The notes under the pieces: generated by a model
What the model was told of the DNA's origin: nothing
The model's input: the letters and a program-made list of their open reading frames with translations, nothing else
Database searches by the model: none
Position numbers and translations under genes: made by a program
Source of the DNA: Amphirosellinia nigrospora
Lineage: Eukaryota; Ascomycota; Sordariomycetes; Xylariales; Xylariaceae
Direction of reading: 5' to 3'
DNA: 64,000 bases
Assembly (NCBI GenBank): GCA_004123355.1
Contig: SCHM01000005.1
Span: 372,001 to 436,000, forward strand
Shown here: piece after piece, positions 46,288 through 58,400 of the stretch
Layout: every line of letters starts with the position of its first letter
Numbering within the stretch: the first letter of the stretch is position 1

Positions 46288-47929
46288 ATGCGGACAAGTA
46301 GCGTCTTCCCCGCAGCAGCAGGCTGCTGGCTGGATCGACGTCCGCCACCCGCCTGTACGTGACTTCTTATGCCGGCACTGTCACGACTCTGGATCTGGCT
46401 GAGGGGGAGGTATCCAAGCTTGAAACTGTCACTAGCACGACGGCGTGCGGAGCAAAGCCGTCGTGGTTGACCCTGGACTTCTCCAAGTCGTTTGTGTATT
46501 GTCTAGACGAGGCTTGGGGGAGCCCGAGGGCTCTATCACGTCCTTCTACACCAATGCCAACGGCTCGCTGACGCCGTTGGATACGGCTCCCCTAATTGCT
46601 GGCCCTGTCAGCATAGCTGAGTTTGGCGTGGGAGGAAGTGGGCTCGCCATCGCTTCTTAGTGAGTGCAACCGATCCAAAACTGTCATCCATCCACTAGGG
46701 CTTGGCTCGTCATCTGGGTGTATATCTGGGTTCATATATGGGTTCATATATGGGTCAGATTCCATGCTGCTACTTGGTGGGCTGCTCGATATAGGGCTAT
46801 TCATACTTATGCTAACCACGTAATCGTGCTGTTAGTGCCGGCTCTGGCGTCAACGTCGTAAGCCTGACCCAGAAGGCGGCGTTGAATTGGTCCAGAACAT
46901 GACCTACACGCTTGACCATCCGGGCGCCATCCCTGACAGACAGGATGTGCCTCACCCGCATGAGGCCATCCTGGATCCCACTGCAAAGTTCATCCTCGTC
47001 CCAGACTTGGGTGCCGATCTGGTGCGGGTGTATCAGGCTGATGCAGGCACTCTTAAGTTGACGCCTATCGAGCCCCTAGTGGTCCCTCCGGGGACGGGTC
47101 CGAGACACGGCGCCTTCAAGACGGCGCTCAACAAGACATACTTCTATGTTGTAACGGAGCTGTCAAACAAGATTCTAGGGTATGAGGTCCTTTACAATAC
47201 GAATAATACCCTCGGTTTCTCTGAGCTGTTCTCCATATCCACCCACGGTGACGACAGCACTCTTCCAGCGACCGCAGCAGGTGGTGAGATCGTTGTAACA
47301 GTAAGTGACGCCTATCTCCAGCATAAAACAGCTATAGCCTAGGAGATATAGAGGAACCGTAACTAATGGTGCGCCGTGCGAAGCCCGATGGCAAGTTCCT
47401 GATCGTCTCCTCCCGCTTGGAGGGCACGTTGAAAATCCCCAACTTCGACACGAGCAACAGCACAGAGATCCCCTCGGATCCGCTCTTCAGCTACTCCATC
47501 GACAACAAGACGGGCGCCCTGACCAAGCTCCAAGAGTTCCCCGCCGGAGGGCTAACCCCACGGCACTTCTCGAGTAAGTCATATTCCCCAGATTAATAAG
47601 TTCTCCCTCTTCTAGCCGACTGGCACGATGGGAAGGCAGCTCCTTTTCGGAGTAGTCATGTGTAGACGATACTCCTTGGTTCCGAGTCCCCATTATTCTT
47701 CTCAAGCGAGTGGCTGCTAACCTCGTACGTTCTGTCAGTCAACGGCGACGGTAACCGCGTCGCGGTGGGTCTGCAGGGAGACGGGCGCGTAGTGGTCATC
47801 GAGCGTGACGTCCAGACGGGCGAGCTCAAGGACTTCGTGGCGTCAGCGGACGTCCCTGGCGAGGTGAACGCCGTCATCTTCTACGAGGACTATCACGTGA
47901 AGCGGGGGAGGCCCTTCAAACTATATTAA
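46288..47929 (+). CDS. Secreted lactonase-type seven-bladed beta-propeller (6-phosphogluconolactonase/muconate cycloisomerase-like)
   Basis: Exons are 46288-46659, 46836-47300, 47384-47573 and 47739-47929. The N-terminus MRTSSVFPAAAG runs, across one missing G near 46323, into LLAGSTSATRLYVTSYAG, which looks like a signal peptide followed by the first blade. Typical lactonase words are KPSWLTLDFSKSFVYCLDE, PHPHEAILDPTAKFILVPDL, GADLVRVYQ, GTGPRHGAF, TPDGKFLIVSSRL, FSYSIDNKTGALTKLQEFPA, GLTPRHFS and NGDGNRVAVGLQ. Two further single-base losses are inferred, near 46510 and 46873. The family hydrolyses lactones or cleaves ring intermediates; the substrate is not evident. The first intron holds three imperfect copies of a GGTTCATATATG unit. 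Confidence 0.85.
46725..46758. repeat. Short tandem repeat inside lactonase intron 1
   Basis: Three imperfect copies of the unit GGGTTCATATAT in a row (46728-46757). It lies between the intron donor at 46660 and the acceptor at 46835. Confidence 0.7.
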
Positions 47930-50900
47930 ACTCGGCTCGTTTGTCGTAAGTTTTTTTTACTTGTACATAGAGAGGCTAGAGATGTCAATGGCAATATCAA
48001 GGAAATAGGAAACACGGTTCTTCTCTAAATAAGGGCATCTAAGCGACGACACGTCGTTCGGATTCGACCGTGACCGTCTTGGGCAATATATTGGGCATGC
48101 TAGATCACGGCCAATCAAAGACCCAATTCTCGGCGTGTCTGTTGCTCACATGCCTACCTGCAGGTATGGTTGCCTCTCTCGACCCCTTCCGGTGGCGTCG
48201 AGAGCCTCATACCCTTGAACCTACACCTGGGTAAGCCTGCAGTTGTTTGCGGGGGTTGCCCCCTTCATAGTCATATGGTATTCTATATATTGAGCAGGAA
48301 GGGCGATTGTGCGGGGTGAGCGTGGGTGAGCAGCCAATGTGAGACTCGGGAGCTGTCGATGACTGCATTGGATACATATTAATTTGCCACCCTACGATCG
48401 ACTCCCGCCCACCGAAGTAGGCTACATGGTGTGTTGCAAAACCAGGGCAACAACCTGGACGAGGCGACTATCTGGGGCGGGCAACCCCGGGATGTGCAAT
48501 AGGCTTTTTCATATATGATATATGAACGAGCGTCGTTCGAGTGTGACTACCCAACAATGGTTCGGATTCTATATTTAATTTAGTGGTTGCGGAAGTACCA
48601 GGCGTTAGGGCCCTCGAGACGAACGATCCAATCTATTTATAAGATGATAAAATATTGCATGTGTGAATCTTGTAGCCCGGGTGTGGATCTCGCACGGATT
48701 CCCTTCGATATATCCCCTAATTCAACAAAGCACACGGGAGGTCGCGCACGATGCGATGCGCGTCGTCGGATCCTCGCACTAGGACTACTCACCTAGCGCC
48801 ATCGACGCCGCCGCCGCGGGAACCCGGTTAGACTTGTTCAGAAATGAGAGAGAGATCTGATTCCTCTCAGACGGTTCGCTAACTTTGGCCAGAAAAATAA
48901 AATTGAGTCGGCGTTGACGTTGACGTTGCAGTCGCTAGGCTCCTGCCGGCGCACGCACGGCCTCTGCAAGAGGAGCTGCCTACGTATCTCGCAGGTATGC
49001 ATAGCATAGTCACATTTCCCGTACTGTTCCTCTTATGGGACAAGTGGCTGTTGCGGGATGCCCCAATCGGTGATCTACCGTCCTACCGCATTCCTTCTTC
49101 TGCTGTATCTTGGCTGGGTTCGTGGGTTGCCAAGGCATATATGGAGCGTGAGGAGACGACCTGTTGGGAGAAAAGCCAAGGAGTGACAACCGTTGTACAG
49201 CCGTTATTTTCTGCAAGATGGTAGTCTCGTGACATTGGACCAGGGCCCGTCATCACCTCATAGCAGAGGGATTAAGCATACTTGCAGAAGGCGGCTCGAA
49301 CAGAACATTGTACATTTCGGGAGGGCATAATTGGAATAGCCCAGAGTCGCGCGCCTGGTGGGGAGGGGTGAGGATTTCGAGCTAGAATTAGGATTAGTCG
49401 AACGGCACGGCTAGTGATCTAAACTAGGTACATAGCGCATTGCCGGTCGCAAAGCTGCAGCTGTCAGAAGACCTCAGCGGTGGAGGTTATATCAGATACG
49501 TTAAGCAGCGTTTCTATCAGCTATGGCGTTCTAGCCTTTGAGCCCAGAAATTGTTGAGATGACATAGCCGGGTTGAGTCAGCGGCGTCGACGTAGTGCCG
49601 TCGTCGATGTAAGACGCATCGGTCTACACTATTATACGAACTGGCGACGCTTACTAACTTGCCCACCTTCTACGTAGTATATACGGGTTTAGAGATTACA
49701 GCTTAGTGGAATAAAACCACGGCCTGGGCGGGATAGTGTAGTCCCAAATTTCCTTACCGGGCGAGAAAGGCTAAGGCTCGAATTGTCCTGGGCTTTCTTC
49801 GGCTATCAAAATCGATATGCTATGGAAGTTGTCGAGAATCGACGGGTACGAGATGGAATCCGGTCTTAATAGCGGCGGCTAACTGTCAGTGCCGTTCTTG
49901 TGGATGAGATTTGGGGTTCTGATTGGAGGTCGGGGTAAGGTTACCGACTGTTCGCCAAGTTGCAACACTTTATTAGTATTCGGCCCGCGAGGCAACCGGC
50001 ATCATATCATATAGCTGCTCATATATAGTGCCGTGCTGAGTAGTATGTCAGTGGCATCTTGCAAGTAATATTGGTTTGTAGATACGGGCTTTTCCAACCC
50101 TTTTTTCGGGGACGAGGCTTTATTATCTTTGCGAGGCAGCGGTAGCCAGATTGTTACGAGGCTCAGTCAACATTCATCCTGTCACATCCAGCTCGCCCGT
50201 TCTATGCACAGAACAACACCCTTGTGCGATGCATCTCATGTGAATGCCCTGTTGGGTTTGAGTGACAACTGTCAAGATACTGAAAAGCCGTAAATAATAG
50301 TCGACAAACCCAACGCCGGGTTTCTCGCCTCCAGTTCGCTTCAGTATGTGGGTATGAATAAGCTAGTATTCATTCTAGCGCTCGATAGGATTCTGAGCAG
50401 ACGCACACATACCCATACCTAACCGAGCGTGCTTAATTAAATTGCCCTCAATAATGTATCATTATAGTTGTCGTTGTAGTAGCATGGCCGCATCTTCACG
50501 ATATCTAGAAAGGAAGGTCAGCGGCTCGTGATAGGCAGAGCATAACATTGTACATTGCAGCCGCAGCACGCTGGGTGATAAGGAAACCTCGTGATGCGGT
50601 AAACCACGGTCTGATCGGGGACAACGTATCTGCGCACCACGCAGCGCGTCCGACGGTATACGCCGTGAGGAGGGCAACACGTGTAGCTGGCCAAGACTCA
50701 ACGGCAGATCATCCCATCAGCGTCGTCTCAGGTAGGGTTTTGTTCTTCTTAGGGCGTGATTAGCCATAAGCTAATAGGAATGGTATTGTGGGAACTCGAA
50801 ATCAGAGCAGTGGAGAGCCAAGAATTAACCTTGAGCACTTTAGCAGAGGCCAAGCCACGTTGCGATGTCCGCGCCTCATCGATGTACATAGTAGTGTAGC

Positions 50901-53215
50901 TATGCCGATAATGTGCGCCGCGCGGTAACAGCGAAGTACTTACCGTAGATAAAAGTCACGGTATATTAAGAGACGAAAAATCACCATCGCGTTATTGTAT
51001 CGTGTTGGCATCTCCGCTTACACTAACAGCTGCGTGTAAATGCAAGGACTTCTTCGACCCACTCACTCGCAGGATGCTCCGATCCCTAACCTAACCGAGA
51101 TTCTATTCTACCGTATAGTATACAGTATCATTCTTGAGAAGCTCTCGGATATGTTTGATAGCCGACAGTCATAAAAGTACTGCAGTGGCGCTAAGTCACT
51201 CGATGCGAGGTCGTCAGCCTGGAGGGTTCTGTCCGAGAAATACGCAATATGAGGATTCGGACCCCATAGGTAGTACACGTATCAGGGACAACCAATGCGG
51301 CGGCAAGGGTTCATGCGAACTGGTACTGTAGAAGTCGAATTCCGAAAGTGACAACGCCTCGGTAACGGGCGGGAGCCTCTCGGCGTCTTGGTATTCTTTG
51401 ACAGCATGCATATTCTTATCTGTCGGATACAATGGTTTTGAATCTGAGAAAGCGGATGACGATGGCCTAGTTTCGTCTAGGCATCTGAAGCTAATACCAA
51501 GCTTTAGACGCGGTGCCCAGCTTCTGCCCGGCATTCATATGTACCCCCGGACGATCACCCACTTCCTTATGATGAGGGGCTTACAAAAGTAGCATGTGGC
51601 AACAAGCGGAAGACGGTCAACCACGACTATAATAGTAGTTTGCCTGCCGTTCACTACGATACTTGCCTAGAAGGGTTGGCCTTTTCTTCACAGCTTCGGC
51701 GGCTATGCTGGAGCTTCTCTGTGAATACATGCATGGTGTGGAGATGCGCTTTATAGGCTCGCCAAATGTCCTGGCTACTTTTCCAATGCTCTTCCGATGT
51801 AGCTATGGTGGTCCTACGACTTGTCTATTGATAAGTCGCATAGAAGGACATTATAGGCGGCTGGCAATGACATTGGGGAGAATCAATGTTACGCGCTTTA
51901 GTGTAATAGACTGTTCGCAGTCATTCTCCAGCGTCTACTGAATATGTATTTCGTTGTGAAGGCCTATTAAGACGGCCTACGGGAAGTTAGCGCGTCCCCT
52001 GCGGCTCCTCCGCATGTCGGGCACTTATAAGCCTCATCACAGCATAAATAAGGTTCGCTGAAGCTAGTGTAAGACAACGTGAAGGCGCCAAAGCACCTGA
52101 TACAGGCTTATGTATCATGGTGATGAACGAACTGTCACCGATCGAGAACATGCGCTCTAACCACCCGTCTCCGAAATGAAAGTACAGGGTCCACAGCAGA
52201 ATGTCCTGCATTAGCTGGCTGGTGAGGCCCAAAATCTCACTCGACTTGGTGTACTAGCAGCTTGCTGGCTCGTGCGATACGCCACATCAATAAGCGGCTT
52301 GTCATAGGTATAGTGTAGAGGCCAAGGACCACTTCCATACCCATACCATGAGTATTTATAAGTACCGCCGTGACGACGAATTCGGCACCAATTCCGGGAG
52401 GTGGACGGTCTCCATTCAGGTCTCCATTTTCCACACTTCCCACGCGACTGCTGAAGACCGTTAGCCTAAGCCGCGATAGGCAGTAGTTTTTCTGGGGAAT
52501 CATTTACACTACACTAGGGTAACATGGGCATTGTGGAGAGGGCCCTAACGGATGGGACTGGGGGGAGGGGGTGTGTATGTCAGGGTCAGGGTTCAGCGAT
52601 CCTCTCTCTTGCTGGCTTTCTTTCCCGCGTGTGCAGCAGCTATGGCGGTTTCGGTCGTCGTCTTATTCGGTTGTGTAGACCTGCAGAAGACTAAGTTCTA
52701 GCGTAGGGTAGGGTAGGAATTCCCCCCTGGGGAAGCCCACCAGGGTAGGGCGGTCGGACTGCGGTAGTAGGCACACACACTCGTTGCTCATACCACACTT
52801 ACTAGACTGAGGACACTAAGTAAATAAGTACTTCGATACGATGGCGTAGTGTAGTTGAAGGATGCCGGGGTATCCTACCGTCCAGTACTATACTCTGTTA
52901 AGTACCCCGGTGGCCAGGATTCCCATCTCAGGCAGGACATAATAAGCTCTTGTACCGTGCCTTGCAGGCGGGTTGAGACCCCTTCTCGACTTCCCCTTCG
53001 TCACACTCTTCGACCTCGCCTGCGAATGTTCGGCTCCAAAGGTTAAATGCGAGTCTGATTCGAAGGAGCTGGCTACCCGCCTTTGGTCACACAGCTTGGT
53101 CCTCGGTTCGTCATAGGAAAAGAACAATTGAACGAGCTGGTCGTCGTCTAGCACCGGGTGTAGGGTAGGGAGGCTTGTCGTGTCGTCGCCCAGGTCGGGT
53201 GTCTAGTACCAGAAG
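47930..53215. other. Gene desert upstream of the Zn2Cys6 gene
   Basis: 5.3 kb in which no frame exceeds about 105 codons and none shows a domain. There is short telomere-like TAGGG repetition near 52700-52755 and near 53155. I see no tRNA, rRNA or transposon ends. It may contain decayed sequence or unrecognised non-coding genes. Confidence 0.4.
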
Positions 53216-55482
53216 ATGCCGACGTCTTCCACCGGTGATTCGCCTTTATCTGCTGGGGCTGCAAGCTCCTCGGGACGGGGATTCCCTTTACCATCCAGAG
53301 ATACCTTCTCAATCGACGTCTCATCGCCGCAATTGAATGCGATCAACGGGTCGGTCAAGTCGCCGACGGGTATCAAGCCTCAACGTAATCCAAGCTTCAG
53401 CCGGGAAGGAATACTGGGCTCGGCGCAGAAAGCACGAAATCTATCGCAAGCGAACGAGCAATCGGGTTCGGTTACTCTCGGTACCAATGGAATGCAGAAG
53501 TCACCAAGCGAAGAGGGAACGATAAATCCACTAAAAAGACGGAACACAGACGCGACAATCGACTATCCTCGCAGAAGGGCTACGATCGCGGTACGCTTCT
53601 CACCGTGGTCGCCTCGAATTCGATATCCGAAGCTAATTTCTTTACAGTGTGAAGTATGTCGTTCCCGAAAGTCACGATGCGACGGTACAAAACCAAAATG
53701 CAAGCTCTGTACCGAGCTCGGTGCCGAGTGTATCTATCGCGAGCCCGGGATCAAACTTGATGCCGGTGATAAACTAATTTTGGAGAGGTTGAACCGCATA
53801 GAGAGTCTGCTCCAGATCAGCTTAGTGAACAATCACCCTAACGCGATGCAAATAACCCATGACTCGCCGCCAATGAGTAACGGCACCGCCCTCAGCGGCG
53901 AGAACGTCATTTTACAGAACTCGTCGGGCAATTTCGTGTCTATCATTCCAAGCGGAGGTTTAGGGACTTGGACGAGCCATACTCCCGGAACGAACATTTC
54001 CACGATGCCGAAAGTGCACACGAATGCCGCCTTACACTTGTTACAGTGGCCCCTAATACGAGATCTCGTCCAGCGCCCGTATGATCCCCAGATCATTCTA
54101 CAATTAGAATTGGCGAGGGAGCCTCTGCACTCTTTAGCGAAAACTCCTTGCGTCGATTTATCGAACACGAACGCTTATATCGAGGCATACTTTGAACGAG
54201 TGAACGTCTGGTACGCCTGCGTCAACCCGTACACATGGAGAAGTCATTATCGCACCGCCCTGTCAACCGGTTTTCGTGAGGGCCCAGAAAGTTGTATCGT
54301 TTTACTAGTACTGGCCCTCGGACAGGCCAGCTTACGTGGCAGTATCTCCAGAATTGTGCCACAAGAAGATCCGCCTGGGCTACAATATTTTACTGCAGCA
54401 TGGTCACTTCTGCCCGGCATGATGACCGCTAATAGTGTCTTGGCTGCCCAATGCCACCTTTTAGCTGCGGCCTACTTATTCTATCTAGTGCGGCCTCTGG
54501 AAGCTTGGAACTTGCTATGCACGACGAGTAGCAAGCTGCAACTATTGCTGATGGCACCAACACGTGTTCCCGACGACCAAAGAGAGTTGCTAGAGCGAAT
54601 TTACTGGAACGCACTACTCTTTGAGAGTGATCTACTGGCAGAATTGGATCTTCCGCACTCGGGTGTCGTCCAATTCGAAGAGAATGTTGGTCTGCCCGGG
54701 GGATTTCAGGGGAAGAGTCCGAGGCGGTCGGCCGAGATGATTTGTGGTACTTCCTTGCCGAGATTGCGCTGAGAAGACTTCTCAACCGAGTTAGCCAACT
54801 CATCTATTCCAAAGACTCCATGGCTTCTACAACAAGTCTCGAACCTGTTGTGGCAGAACTCGACTTTCAGCTTACTCAATGGTACGAGAGTCTGCCGCTC
54901 GCCTTACAGTTCCCATTCACCCGAGCGACTCTGCCCGATCCGTCCAGACTGTGCTACGGTTACGATTCTTGCTTGCCGTACAATCATCTATCGTCCGTAT
55001 ATCCTAGCGGTCTTAGACAACGAACAAGCCGTCCTAGACCCCTCAGTACGAGAAAGCTGTCACAAGTGCCTTGAGGCCTCTGTTCGGCAGTTGGAGCACA
55101 TATCTGCACAGTGAGTAGCCTTGCCTAATAGTCATTGACATATAGCACAAGCCCCCCCTTTCCCCAAACCCTGTATTCCCGGGTTTCCAATTTTCCCCCA
55201 ATCTAACTATTTGCCCGCAGTCATGCCGGACACATGCCTTACCTATGGCAAGGCGCGCTTTCTATAGTATCGCAGACGCTGTTGGTGATGGGAGCCACCA
55301 TGTCGCCGTCTCTGTCTAATATCCTCTTGACATTGGTCCCGCATAGAGAAGCGCTGGATCAAATTATCAACGATGTGATCATGGACATTGAAAGGATGGC
55401 GGTCTTGGCACCTAGCCTCAGCTTAGCCGCTGAAATTATCAAGGAGGCCGAAGTACGCCGACGCACGTTTCTCAATAGCTGA
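53216..55482 (+). CDS. Zn2Cys6 fungal transcription factor
   Basis: ATG 53216 lies close behind in-frame stops. About 125 residues of Ser-rich leader end in a basic run (RRRATIA), then a phase-0 intron of 57 nt (53591-53647), then the zinc cluster CEVCRSRKSRCDGTKPKCKL with CTELGAEC. The spacing C-x2-C-x6-C-x6-C-x2-C-x6-C is exact. A linker and coiled segment follow (LILERLNRIESLL), then the fungal-specific middle domain (YFERVNVWYACVNPYTWRSH, AAYLFYLVRPLEAWNLL, ERIYWNALLFESDLLAEL, LRLRFFACRTIIYRPYIL). A further intron is at 55111-55220. Three single-base losses are inferred, near 54712, 54938 and 54970. It is a DNA-binding regulator in the nucleus; the targets are unknown. Confidence 0.9.
53591..53647 (+). 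other. 57-nt, stop-free, phase-0 intron before the zinc cluster
   Basis: GTACGC at the start and TTTCTTTACAG at the end. Its length is a multiple of three and it has no stop in the coding frame. Removal gives the family-typical junction ATIA-CEVCRSRK; retention would insert 19 residues. Confidence 0.85.
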
Positions 55483-58400
55483 TGAGCTAATTCCACTCGA
55501 TGCGGCCTGTTCTTGCTTCCACTCATCACGCTCTCCGCCCGTCCGGGGCTTGCGGGTAGACTAGACGTCCAGCCGTCGGATGTCCAAGTCTCCGTCTTCA
55601 GTGCGCCCGGAGGTCACTTTACACTATCTGCATCTCTTTGGGAGGCGACATTAGCGCGCGCGCTCGGCATCGTTTACTCACCACACGCCTGTTTGTCTTG
55701 GCTGCCTTGCAGACGGTAACTGCAGCAGCATCCTACTCGGCTATGCCCGGAACGTCGGGGGACCCCCCTTTTCAAGCGAGGACTTCTTCCAGATAGACGT
55801 GTCTGCGATACGACGTTCAATCTTGGGAAGATGACACATACGGATTTCTTCGCCGCTTCTTAGGTCTCCTCAGCCTTACCGCATTCACGTTGGTGTACAG
55901 CCATTTCCCAAGCCGGCTTGCGAACCTGTTAGTTCACACAGCCATTCCAGTTCGGTATGCAGCCACGGCCAAAAGCAGGGAATTCTGGGTTCTCATGTAG
56001 CCATGACAGCCAGGACCTTCTCCCTGGGTTGCACCGGACCGGCTGGATTGGCAGCTCCAGGAGCAGGTGACGACGTATGGTTGGGCGGGGAAAACTCGTG
56101 GGTGAAGGTGACGGTTAGGCTATGCGGCCCGTTGTGCCGTAAACTCCGCCCATCTTCTTCCCTATAACCGAATCAAGGCCAGGTTGAGATGTCGAGAACA
56201 AGCATCGAGGTCCCATTTCCCCAACTTTACCCCAGACTCGTCAGGAACCAGACGCTCAATCACCAGCATTGCATACGCGCTACGTCACGCACGCCACGGA
56301 GTTCACTCGGCCAAATTCTTGATTACACTAATCTTTGCTATATTGCTTACACAGCCATTTCCCCCTTTTTGACGACGTCCATGAGCTCTCTGAACGCATT
56401 GCGGTTTTATTAAAGACATCGACTTGGCCTTGGGAACAAAAATCGAAAAATAACAAAGCTGGCTGGGCTAGCTGTTCTTGGTTATGTTTTCCCGGTTCTC
56501 AGACTTGGCCATCATGTACCTTTTGAGTCTGCAGGAAAATATTGTCTTCTTTCTTCCAACCTGCCGCATTCTTAAATAGTCTTAACATATATACCCTAAG
56601 GTGGCAACATCTACACTTTGTTTTTGGCGCTGGCTGGGGTGTTGGCTGCATCCACCTACCTACTACTGTACCTAGGTACCCGAATCTTAGCTTGTCAAGT
56701 ATTCTTACATACATAGCTCATTGACGATTATGGGAGTCCTGTGCTCTGACTAACATCGGTGATGTAACGCGATGTATTTTGTCAAATTCTATATACACCG
56801 CCACAACTAAACTCGCTTCACAGGGATGCCACATGGAAACACAACTCAGAACCTGATGCAGCTCTTTCAGACTACACCGCAATCCAAGCCTGGTATTTTA
56901 TCCACAGTTTGAGCTGAAATTAGAGGTTGGAGTAAGATAACGAGGTAAGCGCAGCGATTCCGCAAGTTCGGTATCATCTTGTTCAAACAAAAGAATCTCT
57001 GGGTTCATATCCAACCTCGTGACGTACAACCCTGTGGCTTTAGATATTTGGTGCCCTACTACTGATCCTAGGTTCGGGAATGCATCTCAAGATCTACGCA
57101 AGGATGAGATCATATCATCAAGAGATGAGACGAACAGGATTTCCGCGTCATCCAGCTGCTACGCATCGCGCCTCAACGTGATTACGAAGGGGGCGAATGA
57201 AAGTATATTCCATGAATCGGGTTCCCCCTCGTCCCTCACATACTATAGCTTGTGTGACAAGTTGAGCGGTCATCAGTCAGACAGGAGCAGTGCTTAGTGG
57301 AATTGATTAAACCCGTAAACCCTCGTGGAAAAGAAATAACCAGCAAATGGACAAGGGCCATTGTCAATGCAAAGCTCACTCAATGCGTCACGATATCAAC
57401 AATCCCGGCCCTCTCTCTCCATCGCGAAGTTTATCTGTATAATCTACCCAGTTACCCAAAATAAATAGTGCTAGTTACCCCCTGTTCACCCGCATTTTCG
57501 CTTGTAAGGTAGTGTTCCCCCCCCTAGAGTATTCTGCGCGACACCATCCATCTCAACCCATGCCTGTCATTGGCCCCCTTACACACCCTCAGATATACAG
57601 CATAACAGTAGCCGTTGCTCCAGGCCCAGAGAGAGACCCCGGGTCGTACACTAGGTAGGTAGGGTTCGACAAAAGTTCAGGAACCCTTCGTCGGGTGCCT
57701 GGTACCTGAAACAGCCGAAAGAAGCCGGCGCCAACGAATTTCCCATGTCTATGTGGTACCTTGGGCAGACTTTGATTATATGGACTAACTAACCAGATGT
57801 GTAACTTGCATACATAGGTATGTGTGTGAATATTTGCCTACCTACAAAGGTAAGTTACGCGAGTGTGCAGTAGGTTAGGTGATCTAGGTTCGAAGCTGAG
57901 GAGAAGGACCTTCGATTTATTCATTCCATTAAATCCGTCATTCAAGCGCTGATACTAACGCCGACGGCGACTCCGCACAAGCAGCGCGGCAGATGGGACG
58001 ATATATTCATAGCAACAGACCATCTACGATCCACATATTAACCTCGATAGATGCGCGTGAGGGCCAGACCTCACGTCTCTGCTTTCCCCTCCAACTACCA
58101 CATCCTAGTATCATAGTGCAGGTGTTAATGAATACCCAGACCTTTTGAGGTAACGGTAGTTACATAAGGTACGGCAGCTGGACATACACTTACCTAATTC
58201 CATTACCTCCTCCATCAAATACGAACGAGATACGATGAGACTATGACCATGCCGCATCTTCCGTCCTATATGTAAAGATACGTAGATTAAGCTAATACGT
58301 GGACTCGATTCTATTCACCCAGTTTATTTATGTTGCAAAACTGAGAAAGGACATGTATGACCGTATGTATATGCTCTACTGACTCCAAACTACCAGCGTG

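Noticed and set aside
51987-52503. Two hydrophobic-looking minus-strand frames
   Set aside because: I considered PTH11/rhodopsin-like remnants, but no conserved membrane-receptor motif is present.
52700-52755. TAGGG-type repeats resembling telomere sequence
   Set aside because: Only a few irregular copies, not a TTAGGG array; likely chance or regulatory.
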